From positions 25,366,930 to 25,403,429 of the forward strand of contig CM022672.1 in the NCBI GenBank assembly GCA_012295275.1: a DNA stretch of 36,500 nt, written 5' to 3'. Positions 1-11,200 of the stretch are shown in pieces. Numbering within the stretch: the stretch's first letter is position 1; every line of letters starts with the position of its first letter. The stretch is from Chrysomallon squamiferum. Its lineage: Eukaryota; Mollusca; Gastropoda; Neomphalida; Peltospiridae. Both the position numbers and the translations under genes were made by a program. The notes under the pieces are model-generated. The model had not been told where the DNA came from, searched no databases, and was given only the letters and a program-made list of their open reading frames with translations.

Positions 1-327
1 GCGGTAACCTATTGCAGGCTGTCATTATTCATTGACACTCTCTAAAATCACAGCTAAAACGTGTTTGTTTAAAACGATAGCTAGTGCTCAGTAAACAAAT
101 CTTGCCAGCTGTCCAATGTTAGCACATTCCAACAGGCGTTGAAATTACTCTCTGGTTGTTGTTTTTTAAGCGAAACTAGTACTTTTTAAAATCATTTTAT
201 TGATATTTAGTTAATTTCGCATTTACAGCACTTTTATTATCGAATTAACTACACTGTTTTCAGTTACTTTACTGACTGCAATTATAATTAATTTGAGAAA
301 TTTCAACTGACATTTAAGTAATGAGAA

Positions 328-368
<41 letters not shown>

Positions 369-1082
369 ATTAAAGTATACTGTTTTGAACTATCTTTTTT
401 ATCTCTCTTTTTACCGACATAAATATAGGTAAATTTCAATAGATATTCAACTAAAATTAACAAAGATACGAATTAAATAGGGGCACTGGTGTATCATCTG
501 AACATTATTTTAAAGCATTGAATGCAGACGTCTGCAGGACACACAGCAGTCTACGGCACACACCGACACCAACCTCAAACAAAGACACCTACGGCGAGCA
601 CAGAAGCCTACGGTGCACATATGCAGCGGCTACGACGCTCACGTGAGAGCTGGTAAATAAAGAGAGGCTTTTAAATCGCGACTGCCAACTTCACGCTTCA
701 GTTCTTAGCCGGTTACGCTTTAACGGGTCCACTGCAGCCGCCAACATGTACGTAAGGTAATCACAACACTACAGAAGCCGTGTACCACTGAGCAGTGTCA
801 CAGCCAATGTCGTATGTACACGCTGTCGTATACCACATACAGTTCTTTTCTTTAACCTCACAAACAAACCCGCATGCGACATTCAGCTGAACACCCGAGT
901 CAGCAGACTGTAAGATTTTATCACCTATTCGTCTTTGCAGCACAGGACGTTAGCACTGCGGCTACCGTGACATCTTAGTGCACATTTTCTTTTTTTTCTT
1001 TTTTATTTATTTTGATAAATGCTGTATCATCTGCTGATACCCGTATGTTTGTCTGTGCTGCGTATTACATTTAATAAAAAAA

Positions 1083-1213
1083 ATCTTTGTCAGCAACCAA
1101 ATACACCATTGCAAATTAGTTAAATATAAATCTTTGTCAGAAACCAAGTACACCATTACAAATTAGTTGAATATAAATCTTTGTCATTAACCAAGTACAC
1201 CATTGCAAACTGG
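1083..1213. repeat. 47-bp tandem repeat, about 2.8 copies
   Basis: Copies start at 1083, 1130 and 1177 with the phrase ATCTTTGTCA followed by ACCAAGTACACCATT. The period is exactly 47 bp and the copies differ by only a few substitutions. It is not next to any exon that I recognise. Confidence 0.9.
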
Positions 1214-1908
1214 TTCATCTGAAGCCAAATACTACAATAAACGCAAATAATTATACCATTGCATTGATTTGTATATTCAGGTCTATGGCCTAAGTTAAAC
1301 CGTCGTCTTTATTTGTAATTGTTCTGTCTGTATTATTGAGTTTTCATGCTTACAATAATAATAATAATAATAATAAAATAAAAAAAAATGTATATATCAT
1401 TCGATAAATTTTATTATGTGCTAAATAAATATCAGAATACTTTGTTTATACTACAGTCGATAACGTTTAACTGATGGCAAATATTGATAAATTAAAATGC
1501 TTGGTTAACTTACTTATGTTAATCACAATAAGACCAATACACATTGGAGATTCGGTTACTTAGTATAATTACTAAATTATTACCAGATAGTACTGTGCAA
1601 TAAAAAATTAATTTTTTTTAATAATAATAAAATAAATAAATAAATAAAATGAAATGAAACAATGGAAATACAGAAAGAAAATACAGTATATGAATTTAAT
1701 TTAGGATATGTTGTGGCAATAATATCCGATTTTATATATACATATTTGTGTTTCTGTGTGGGTGTCTGCGTACGTGTGACAAATGAAAATGTCTTTTGTT
1801 TGGCATTTGTAATAAATCTTCCATATTAACAGTCACAAAAATCTTAGAAATTTAGAAAATGAACAGAAAGTGTATTAGGACGATTTTTGTGTGTTTTATG
1901 TGTGGTGT

Positions 1909-1910
<2 letters not shown>

Positions 1911-1953
<43 letters not shown>
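1911..1953. repeat. (GT)n microsatellite
   Basis: Nearly uninterrupted GT dinucleotide run, extended on the left by imperfect GT-rich sequence from about 1895. Confidence 0.95.
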
Positions 1954-1957
<4 letters not shown>

Positions 1958-2439
1958 GAGATAAATGAGTGACAGTGTAATAGTGTGTATGCGTAGTTTC
2001 AGGTTTGTTATTTTTTATTATTAATATATTCTTACAATTTTTCTTTTTTACGGATTAAACAAATAACCTTAAAATATTTACTAATGTTTTTTATTTAGTA
2101 TAAAATACCAAAACAGATTGCTAGATTATGACATTTAAAAACAGCTGCCAAGTAAATAGGATAATCTGGGCAACGTCTTCATTAATAATGTTAAGCAGCT
2201 AGCCTAATACTGAAATAACATTCGTAACTTACAGAATACGTACAGAATAATGTCAGTTATTATTAAGCCGAGATTTGATTCATTTAAATATGTGTTTAAA
2301 TCCATTTTTTGAACTTGAAATGTTTGTTACAATCGAATATTGAAAAATACGAATAAATTATATTAGTTATTCACTCAAATAAATAAATAACAATAACTGA
2401 AAAATATGAATGTGCTCTTTCTCTAAAAATGTATTATAT

Positions 2440-2445
2440 TTTATT
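2440..2445 (-). terminator. Putative poly(A) signal of the TIR gene
   Basis: AATAAA on the minus strand, 78 bases past the TIR stop codon. It is the nearest canonical signal on that side. The region is AT-rich, so chance matches are common. Confidence 0.45.
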
Positions 2446-2522
2446 CCTTATTTTAAATAATAATGTCCAAAATCTTTTAAATCCTACTTCGACTGCTGTG
2501 TGAAATTAAAATAAGGGATCTG

Positions 2523-3154
2523 TTACTTGCCATGTATCTGCTTTTGTTCTTCAGTGGAATATTCAGTGTGTATTGGGTAATCCCTCAAAAACAACGTCTC
2601 CAGTTCCTTCCAAGGATCTTTATCTGATTCCCAGTCCTTTCGAAAAAACTTTGTGATTTCAACAGGGATCTCTTTCGGTAACTGTTCTGGCTCCAGACCA
2701 ACCGCTAGTGGAACTAACTGCCCCTTGCTGGGATTATTAATTAGATTTTTAAACGCTGTCATTTGAATGTAAGCCGGCCAACAGTTTTTTACAAAGCCTG
2801 GCGTAAGAACGACTATTGTGAAGAAAGAACCATTAACAACTCGCGTTAGCTCCAGGAAGAGATGTTTGCCAGCCACGGCGTCTCTGTCGTGGTAGTAGCT
2901 GTTGACAAAACCCAAAGATTCGATGCTGTTCACGATCCATTCAACGAACTCCAGAGACATCTTCGTGTCGTCCGTTCTGGACAGGTGCGATTTGGCGTGG
3001 TTGTAGATGACGTTGAAATGGTAAACCTTTCCTTCCAACAGCGGCCGGCATACAACGCCACGATGATCCATCGCTGTTTTTGTTTTGAAGTGATATTGTA
3101 TAAATATCAATATATATATACCTGACACTATTATAATGTATAAATCGATGCGCC
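2523..3154 (-). CDS. TIR-domain signalling protein, C-terminal (possibly only) coding exon
   Basis: The exon encodes a TIR (Toll/interleukin-1 receptor) domain, an adaptor-type module that signals through TIR-TIR contacts. From the first ATG (3071) it gives 182 residues ending in a TAA at 2523-2525. Visible TIR features are a first strand around VYHFNVIYNHA, a box-2-like HDRDAVAGK segment, and the strand TIVVLTPGFVKNCW followed by a helix. The reading frame stays open upstream of this ATG to 3154, where CCTGTCCTGAACAG could be a splice acceptor. That extension reads LYIIIVSGIYILIFIQY followed by HFKTK, which looks like a membrane helix with a basic stop-transfer, but the DNA is so AT-rich that it may be chance. 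The position matching the catalytic glutamate of NAD-cleaving TIRs appears to be leucine, so a signalling role is more likely than NADase activity. The family is confident; receptor versus cytosolic adaptor is not settled. Confidence 0.75.
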
Positions 3155-3241
3155 CTGTTCAGGACAGGCTAGTTAACTAAAAGGTTATAAATAACATGAA
3201 AGACTGGTTGGTCGTGTAGTGGAGCAAGCGAGCGAACACGC

Positions 3242-3251
3242 GGAAAACCCC
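3242..3251 (-). promoter_or_regulatory. NF-kB-type motif GGGGTTTTCC
   Basis: On the minus strand the ten bases GGGGTTTTCC match the kB consensus GGGRNNYYCC exactly. It lies 171 bases upstream of the first ATG of the TIR exon, and 45 bases upstream of a plus-strand TATA-like box. If the TIR gene has upstream exons, the motif is intronic for that gene. One 10-bp match could be chance. Confidence 0.3.
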
Positions 3252-3295
3252 ATGCAGATATCAAGACGAGTGACGGCACGCCTGAAGGACAGGAA

Positions 3296-3303
3296 TATAT
3301 AAA
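3296..3303 (+). promoter_or_regulatory. TATA-like box TATATAAA
   Basis: TATATAAA sits in locally GC-rich sequence, with a splice-donor-like CACAG/GTAAAT about 85 bases downstream (exon end 3387). Together these resemble a plus-strand promoter and first exon, but no downstream plus-strand coding exon is recognised. Confidence 0.25.
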
Positions 3304-4380
3304 CACTCCGCAGTCACGTCAGGTCGTGCTTTGATATCCACGTCCACACCGAGTTTTAAATTTAAGACAGATTAATATCAATCACAGGTAAATATAAATA
3401 AAAAGCTTGGATTACAAGAAAAGGAAAGAGGATTAAATACCAGGAGCAAAATCAAAAGCTCTAAATTAGGACGCGAACAAAATACGCACCTTAAAGCGTT
3501 TTGTTTGCACGTGTATACAATTAGAATTGTTTTGAAAACATTAAATGAATATCAAATTTGGATTGGTGGGTTTTTCTTTTGTGTGTGGGTTGGATGTTTT
3601 TGTTTGTTTGTTTTATTTTTTACGTATAAAAGCTCTAGATTTCCTTATTAATATTAATTGAGTCAACACGTTACAACTGATAACGAAACAATAACTATCA
3701 CAGTCAAGTTTATTACTAGTGTTCGCGTTTTTCTAGACTTTTATTGTCACAGATACCTTAGGGCATATAATGGAAAACAAATTTTATATATATATATATA
3801 ACTGAGTCACATATTCTCTTTAAATGTAAAATTAGTGAAATAAATAAAAAATATAATTTTCATAATATTATTTTCGCTGTGGACATGTGTATAGTAATTG
3901 TAATAGCTCTTGGCCAGCGACATGTGTCTAGACAATAAATTTTTGTTTTTCATAAATATATCATTTAGTAGAATTTGTTTTTATCAATACCGTAAGAAGG
4001 ACATACACTATCGTAAATAATAACATTTTATTTTTCTACCAGATTTTCGTAATTCAGGTTTTCGAGATCTATACATAAAACACTTACTTATTTTCGCTAA
4101 AAAAATGAAATGTTGCTATTTCAAACAAGTATAGATCTAATTAGAAAGAGATGAAAGCAATAGCATCATGAATAAATAACAACGATAATAAAATATTAAC
4201 ACATACTGTTCTCTGAAATAGCATGCAACACAAACAACAGTTAAATAACCAAACTGTAAATGAGTAATGATGAATGGAAGACAAAGGAACAGGCGTCAGC
4301 AAACACACACACGTAAACGTAGAAACACACATTCAGTCTGGTGGATATAAGCATACATACAAGCATACATACATATACAA

Positions 4381-4430
<50 letters not shown>

Positions 4431-5365
4431 CCACAAACGCATAACCACCAACACACAAGTAACACACAGACCACATACTTATAAAACATATACACATACA
4501 AAGCACACGCCCAACATACACAACACTCACAGAAATAAAACACACAACGTACTTAAACAGATTTTTGAAAATGCTGTGTTTACTTACGATACATTTCTCT
4601 GAATTTGTTCTTTTAGATAATCCGTATTTCGTTTTAAACTACAATTCACAATTTTCAGAAAACATTAAAAGAAAAACGTACACCTTAAATTATTTTAAAA
4701 TATATATCATTATTATGTAAACCTTGTGCTAATGCTGTCTCTCTACTGCCTGAAATAGGATTTGAAAAGAAAGATAAAGAAAAAAAAAAAAGGAAAAAAA
4801 AAGACAGTTACCCGTTTGTCAGCGAGTTACATCCTGGTCATAAAATACACGCTGGGTTACATATTTGTAAACACCGTCCCAGAAAGAATGTCGAAAATAC
4901 CCACTATCAAAACTTGTTGTACCTGTTTCGTAATATTAACAATTATTTTGTATTCACCAAACCAGATTATTCACATACTACAGAAAATAAATGAAAAATT
5001 ATAGCGTCATTTATTATTGCAGATACTCTTGTTTATTATCAAACATGGTTATCTTCTGCATAAAAATTATTAATTAATTTATTTATTTATTTTTATTATT
5101 AGACTGTCATTAATTATTTTTGTTGATAAATTGTAATAACAGATGTCCATGTTTTTAATGGTAAAGTTTAATTTTACAATATTCTTCGTCAAAAGATCGA
5201 TCTATAGCCGTGATAAAAATTGTTTTCCAAGAACCTGAAACCTTCTAACATTCATATTTACTACTTCAGTATCTACAAATGCTATTCTGAGAATACTAAA
5301 GCGGAAAAATCTTTCTGGTTCATGTGCAGAGTGCAGGCTACCTAGCTAATTCTTCCCTCGCGTAC
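3304..5365. other. Non-coding stretch left of the candidate TIR-gene exons
   Basis: AT-rich sequence with a short TA run (3788-3800) and a CA microsatellite at about 4385-4425. If the exon at 5366-5517 belongs to the TIR gene, this is one intron of about 2.2 kb. A small minus-strand open segment at 4831-4903 looks protein-like, but its splice phases do not fit the model. Confidence 0.4.
4385..4425. repeat. (CA)n microsatellite
   Basis: Uninterrupted AC/CA run. It produces long Val-Cys ORFs on the minus strand that are not genes. Confidence 0.95.
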
Positions 5366-5517
5366 GATCGAGGTAAACTGGCAGGCCTGAAATATTGAAG
5401 ATAGGCTGTTCGGGCAAGTCTGTTAATTGATTTAACGTCAGATGATAATGAACATCAACAGACGTAGCTGAAATCTGCGGCAGAGCGTGATGGTAACAGT
5501 TTAGACATTGACCGGAT
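5366..5517 (-). CDS. Candidate coding exon, possibly of the TIR gene
   Basis: A 152-nt open segment follows a very strong pyrimidine tract ending in CGTTGGAG. It reads 50 codons of ordinary protein composition, including SGQCLNCYHH and LPEQPIFNISGLPVYLD. A GT at 5365-5364 (GATC/GTACGC) would end it in phase 1, which matches the phase-1 entry of the TIR exon at 3154. A stop follows shortly if this donor is not used. I recognise no domain. The phase at its upstream edge does not match the exon at 5981-6084, so at least one exon is missing or one edge is wrong. Confidence 0.3.
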
Positions 5518-5689
5518 CTCCAACGAAAAAATAAAAATAAAATAAAAATAGTAGTCAATATTCTACAGATGTGGGTTAATAGCCTGCACTGGCTAGATGG
5601 ACCATAAAGTGTGTGGGGTTTTCATCAGAATGAAAAAAAGATAAACTTTATCGATAAATGCAGGCTCTTATGAACTATTAATAAAAATG

Positions 5690-5701
<12 letters not shown>

Positions 5702-5722
<21 letters not shown>
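5702..5722. repeat. (AAT)n microsatellite
   Basis: Short AAT trinucleotide run; a TA dinucleotide run follows at 5854-5873. Confidence 0.85.
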
Positions 5723-5723
<1 letters not shown>

Positions 5724-5980
5724 GAGAGGGAGAGAGAAACAAAAAGGCCAAAATAATCCATTTTCAGCAGTTTGAAAGTCAGAGAGATATTCTAACAAAA
5801 AAATAACGTCTCTGTCAATTTCCAGTTTTGTTAAATAATCCATTTTGAAAGGTATGTATATATATATATATATTACCATCTGACAGTCACTGATACAACC
5901 ATTCTGTCACATGCATAAATCATTTAGACAGTTAACAATTAAACAAGTGTAAAATAACAATTGATTTACGTCTAACTTAC

Positions 5981-6084
5981 CTTCGTCCAGTCAACGACGA
6001 ACGTTACTCTCGTCTGGGGAGCCGAGGAACTGCAGAGTGACTGCCCGTGGAAACAGAACTCATTATCATTTTCATGTTCACATA
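5981..6084 (-). CDS. Candidate coding exon, cysteine-containing, unassigned
   Basis: A 104-nt segment is bounded by GATATATCAG on the acceptor side and a near-consensus donor GACGAAG/GTAAGT. The open frame reads CEHENDNEFCFHGQSLC and then QTRVTFVVDWTK. Three cysteines within 17 residues and a beta-strand-like VTFVVDW suggest an extracellular module. The GC content is well above the flanks. It could belong to an ectodomain of the TIR gene or to an unrelated gene between 3.2 and 7.7 kb. I recognise no family. Confidence 0.35.
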
Positions 6085-6524
6085 CTGATATATCCTAATG
6101 CATTATTCAAAAGCGCACTGGTTAAAAAATGGAAACACGTTTTAACAAACAGCGTGAACGACGGTTCGCGGTTGTAAACGTGTTAAGAATTTGCTGACGT
6201 AGGAAGCAGATTAACACTATTGATTTAAGCCTGAAAGCATTTTGTTTTGTTTTCTTTTTTTAAAATTTGGTATAAGGACTGTTTACCTGTATTTTCTTAC
6301 TATCTTTCGAATCTGGATTCAATACAATGCAACATACTGCTTTATGCCTGCAAGCCTTTTTTTTTATTACAATCATTTATTTATTTATTTTAAATTTGCA
6401 TTTAGGGCTTTTTAACCTGTATTTTCACACTATCTGTAAAATCTAGGTTCAGTGTAATGAAATATATTAACTTTATGGTGTATTTTATGACATATCAATG
6501 TATACATGTTATTCAATACAACTG

Positions 6525-6557
<33 letters not shown>

Positions 6558-7557
6558 CACCAATAAAAAACCAAACAAACAAAAAATCTTTTTTTTTTTT
6601 TTTAATAATTTTTTTTATTGCGTTTTATGTTGGTATCAGAGACAAATTTAAATGTCTTATTTTCAAAAATGAATTCTCTGTTCAAGGTCAAATATAAAGA
6701 TTGTTGACAAATATATTTTGAAATATCCATTCAGTAGTGTTTTCCCTCTGTAATTCCAAACCTAATAAATTATGTATCATCATAAATAGAAATATAACTA
6801 GAAAAAAAAAAAAAAAAAAAATTAAAAATTTCATATTTATTTCAGCACTGACCAGATCTTCAAAAAAACCCCAACAAAACCCATTAATAATAAATAGAAA
6901 CAGACAGCTAATAGAAATCTTATAAAGCTTCCTCTAATTTCTAAATTATATATTTTCAATATAGTTTTTATTGGAATCTTTGTTTCAGTAATTTACATCA
7001 TCTTCCATTTACTACCTTCTTAAAACATTAAAATCTGTATTTCATTATCATATGATAATCAATTTTTAACTCATTTATTTTGGAAACTTTCTATTTTTAA
7101 CATTTATCAAGAGTCATTTTACCATGTACACCATTTTTTTAAAGTAACGTTCCTTAGTTAAGATGTTGAAAATAATCAATTTAGTTGTTATGGATAATTA
7201 AATCTTCTTAACGATGTACCTTCCTTAAAATGTTATTGTAATTAGATTTTTAATCTTTGGATTTACAATAATCATTAGCTCTATTAATGCTGATTCCAGC
7301 CATAACAGCTAATGACTTTGTTCTTGTGAAAACATTTTCAATAATTCAGACATTCAGCTGTTCCTGCTCTGTGTTTTTTAAATCATTTATTTTAAAACAG
7401 CTTTGCACCATTTTTTAAATAAAACTTCCCATTTTAATTGTGTTTTTTGCAATCTTAAGCAGCATGGGAAAAAACTGACTTTGTGACATAATTTGTTTGT
7501 TCTTTGCTGCATCCAATACCAGGTATTGTACATAGATAGGTAGTATACATATGTAAA

Positions 7558-7603
<46 letters not shown>

Positions 7604-7788
7604 TCATATAGACACACATGCACATATATTCACACATACACATTTCATTTACACACATGCATACATATATACATACAAAGACATAAGTCCAACAATCCCA
7701 TCAGACCATCCACCCATATGACATGACAAGACAGGTGTCTTATTGTTGTTAAAGTTCATACACAGATGTATCTGTTATTGTGTTCTGG
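6085..7788. other. Non-coding stretch between the candidate TIR-gene exon and CDC23
   Basis: AT-rich DNA with poly(A) and poly(T) runs (6530-6556, 6591-6603, 6803-6820) and a CA microsatellite (7559-7602). The last few hundred bases must include the CDC23 3' UTR. AATAAA-type signals on the minus strand occur several times, for example around 7386, and I cannot choose among them. Confidence 0.5.
7559..7602. repeat. (CA)n microsatellite, probably near the CDC23 3' end
   Basis: Uninterrupted CA run about 190 bases beyond the CDC23 stop codon. It may be transcribed in the 3' UTR. Confidence 0.95.
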
Positions 7789-8184
7789 CTAGTCAGGAGT
7801 GAATCGTAAGTTCATGGGGGAGATTTTCCCCAGTGGGGTGTGTTCAGGTCCACGCGGCCGCTCCATCATGATGGAGTCGTAGCTGTCGTCCAGTTTGCTC
7901 TCATCAAGCTGAGATCTCAGATTCTGAATCTGTTTTAACAAAGCCTTCGCATCTTCTCTAGTCTGAAAACAAAGACAGTTTTTATTAAGAGTTTTTTTAT
8001 TTGCATGAAAAATCACTCACACATGTATTTGTAACCCTGAACATAAAATTGACTTTTGACCGAGCACTTATTTTTTTCAGTTTTGGTATTTTGTTGAAAA
8101 AAGTAACCTAAATGACTTATCTAATAAAAACACCACCACCACCACCACCACCACCACCACCAACAACAACAACAGCAGCAGCAT

Positions 8185-8242
<58 letters not shown>

Positions 8243-11200
8243 GTAAAAACAGTAATAATAATATTAATAATTAATTTATAATGCACTGACAGGAATTGTA
8301 TTAACATCAGGTATTTTGACAGTCACTTCAAAACAAGACAAACCATGCTATTTACATTTTGTTAAGTGTTCACTACAGTAGAGGGAAAGTCAAATTTATG
8401 TCAAGCACATGGTTTTTATTTTTTAGTTAATAGGAAATCCTATACATATCACCCTATAAAAAATTAGTATTAATAATAAACAAATGATATAAAATTTCTT
8501 TTAAAAATCAAGAAGATATAAAATAAATAAAAAAGAAAAACAAGAATAAGAAAACAAAAGAAGAAAAAATAAAACAGAAAATATAACAAACCTCTGGAAA
8601 CTCGTAGCACTTTTGCGCTGCAGTGTAAGCGTCATCTAGCATTCGTCTGCTGAGGTAGAAATGTGCCAGGTACTTGTATGCTCGACTCTGCTCCTTGGCA
8701 TTTTCACCCTGTAAAACAAATAACAAACTCAACTGTTAAAAAAACAAAAAGTGAAAACAAAAGAATAATCTTTACAAATAAAAGTAACGTATCTATAAAA
8801 AAACAAAAACACCTAAAAAAAACCCACAAACAAATGTAAAATAATTACACATAAGTTTTATACTTAAATTTTATATAAAAAGGAAAAATATTTTGCAGAA
8901 AAGTAATTACACATACTTATATGCTAATATATTAGTTAAACCCCCCCAAAACTACAATTTTCTTTATTATATATATATATATATATATACTCATACACAT
9001 ATTTTATTTTGCCCTAATCAAAAACCCATAATTAAAATATACAATATAAACATTCACATGAGTATTTTATATAATGTTTATTTATATGTATTTAAAGAAA
9101 AGCAGTTTTTCCTTCATTAATTTTGGTAAATTTAAATATATAAACCTGTCTAACCTGACAAACATACAAAATATAAAAATACCCCTTATGAATATTTTAA
9201 ATCATGTACCTTTACCTATAAACATAAAAATGTTTTCCAGTGGTTAATTTCATCTTAATATAAAAATTCTGACTTGCATATGTGAATTTTTAAAAAACAT
9301 ACCTAAAAGTAGTTTTGTAAATTAACATACAATTTAATACTTACTCCTACTCTGTGTAAATAGATCATTTAAATAAATTAAAAAAAAACCTAATATCTAA
9401 CATACAAATATATTAAAACCTATAGATCGATTACAAAAAAATATTTATAAATTAAGTTTAATGTTCTACCCATTTCTCCCACTATTTATGTATAAAAATC
9501 ATGTAACTATTAAAAAACACATCTAACATCTGATTAAACATTACATTAAAACCTGCTGTCACATATTATAAAGATATAATTATATAATAAGTTTAAAACT
9601 TACTTGGTGTCTTTCCATCTCATTCATTAATTTATGTATATAAATCATCAAAATATTTAAAAAAGCCCACTCCTAACATACAAATATGGTGTAGTTACAG
9701 TTATAAAGTAATGTTTATAAAATTACTTTAAAACTTGTACCAACTATATCCATTTCTATGATTATTTTAAACATCAAAAATACATTTAACATCTAGTTAC
9801 ACAAATATATTAAAATCTGCAGAAATAAAGACTGTGAAGAAATGTTTAAAACACAAATTTAAAACTCATTTCTACTCTGTCCATTTCTTTGATTGATTTA
9901 TATAAATAAAAAAATAAATTCAACATCTAGTTATATTAAAACCAGTACATAAAGATTATAAAGAAATGTTTATTAAGTAAATTTAAATCTTACTCCTTGT
10001 CTTTCCATCTCACTGATGTAGTCTGTGTATGCATAGGCTGCCTGCTCATCTTCTTGTAGCTTTTCATACAGTCTAAAATAAACATCACACAGTTACTGTA
10101 AACTTCATTTAGTTCAAACCATGTGAGTCTGAACTACCCAGAATATATTCATATCAAGCTGACTGGACATGTGGGTATAATAGAAAAAAAATAAAAAAAA
10201 AATAATATATATACATAACCACAGACTCTCCCCCACACCCAAATAAATAAATAAATGATATATGATATGATATGTTATGATATAATATAATAAATAAAAT
10301 AAATTTAAAAAATAAAAAGAATATATAAAATAGAATATAATAAAATTAATTTTAAAAATAAAGTAAAGAAAAGAAAGGAGAAGTGAAGTGAAGTAAATAA
10401 ATAAATAAATAAATAAATAAAAAATAATCTGGCGTAACAATGTAATCCAATGTAAAAAAGTAGCAAGTTAAAACTTGAGGAACAAACACTATTATAATTT
10501 TTTTCTTCAGTCATACTAGATTTTTCCCTAAGTCTTTGTGGAATAAAAGATTATTTAAAAGGATTTCAAAACAGTTTGATTCATATAAATTTCCATCACA
10601 TGATAAGAATTTTTCTGTCATAAGAAAAAAAAAAAAAAAAAAATAATGGGAATAAACACTTTGTAAATTGTTTTTATTTTTCTGAACTTAAAAATAAATT
10701 ATATTTGAACAACCATAAAGATGGGAACAAACAAAAACTGGAACAAACTGATGGGAACAAACACTGGAACAAATATATGGAACAAACACTGGAACAAATA
10801 TATGGGAGCAAATACTGGAGCAAACAAAATAATACATATACTGAAATAGATAAATAGGAACAAATGCTGGACAAAGTGAAGATAAAAAAAATACAACAAA
10901 ATTTCCCCAAGAAACCCACCAATCAGAGATAATAATAAAAAACCCACATCAAACTGTGTAAAGATAAAGTTAATAAACTTACTTAGCCAGTTTGATTAGC
11001 GCCATTCCTTCAACATCACCTATAGAGTGTGCCTTCCAGAAACACTTCTTTGCTTCCTGAAGTCTTTCCAGATTTTCATAGCAATCACCCAGAGCAACAA
11101 GCATTCTAGAGTCATTTGGCCTGAAAGGAATCAACTGATGTATACATATTACAGTATATATATATATATACACACACACACATGACACACACAGGGGTGT

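Larger units (their letters stand above)
1..2439. other. Left flank without recognised gene
   Basis: No coding region can be supported here. The stretch holds an ATT microsatellite (329-366), a patch of clearly higher GC content at about 500-960, a three-copy 47-bp tandem repeat (1083-1213), AAT and AAAT microsatellites (1354-1378, 1621-1648) and a GT run (1911-1953). The GC-rich patch contains several short ORFs on both strands but none has a recognisable domain. Confidence 0.6.

Noticed and set aside
761-943. 60-codon minus-strand ORF in the GC-rich patch
   Set aside because: An acceptor (TCTTACAG) and a GT donor bracket part of it, but there is no domain, no start ATG and no partner exon.
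4141-4545. Cys/Val-rich minus-strand ORFs
   Set aside because: Product of the CA microsatellite and its degenerate flanks.
4831-4903. Exon-like minus-strand segment reading GYFRHSFWDGVYKYV
   Set aside because: The composition is protein-like and weak splice sites exist, but entry and exit phases fit neither the TIR exon nor the other candidate exons. Not annotated.
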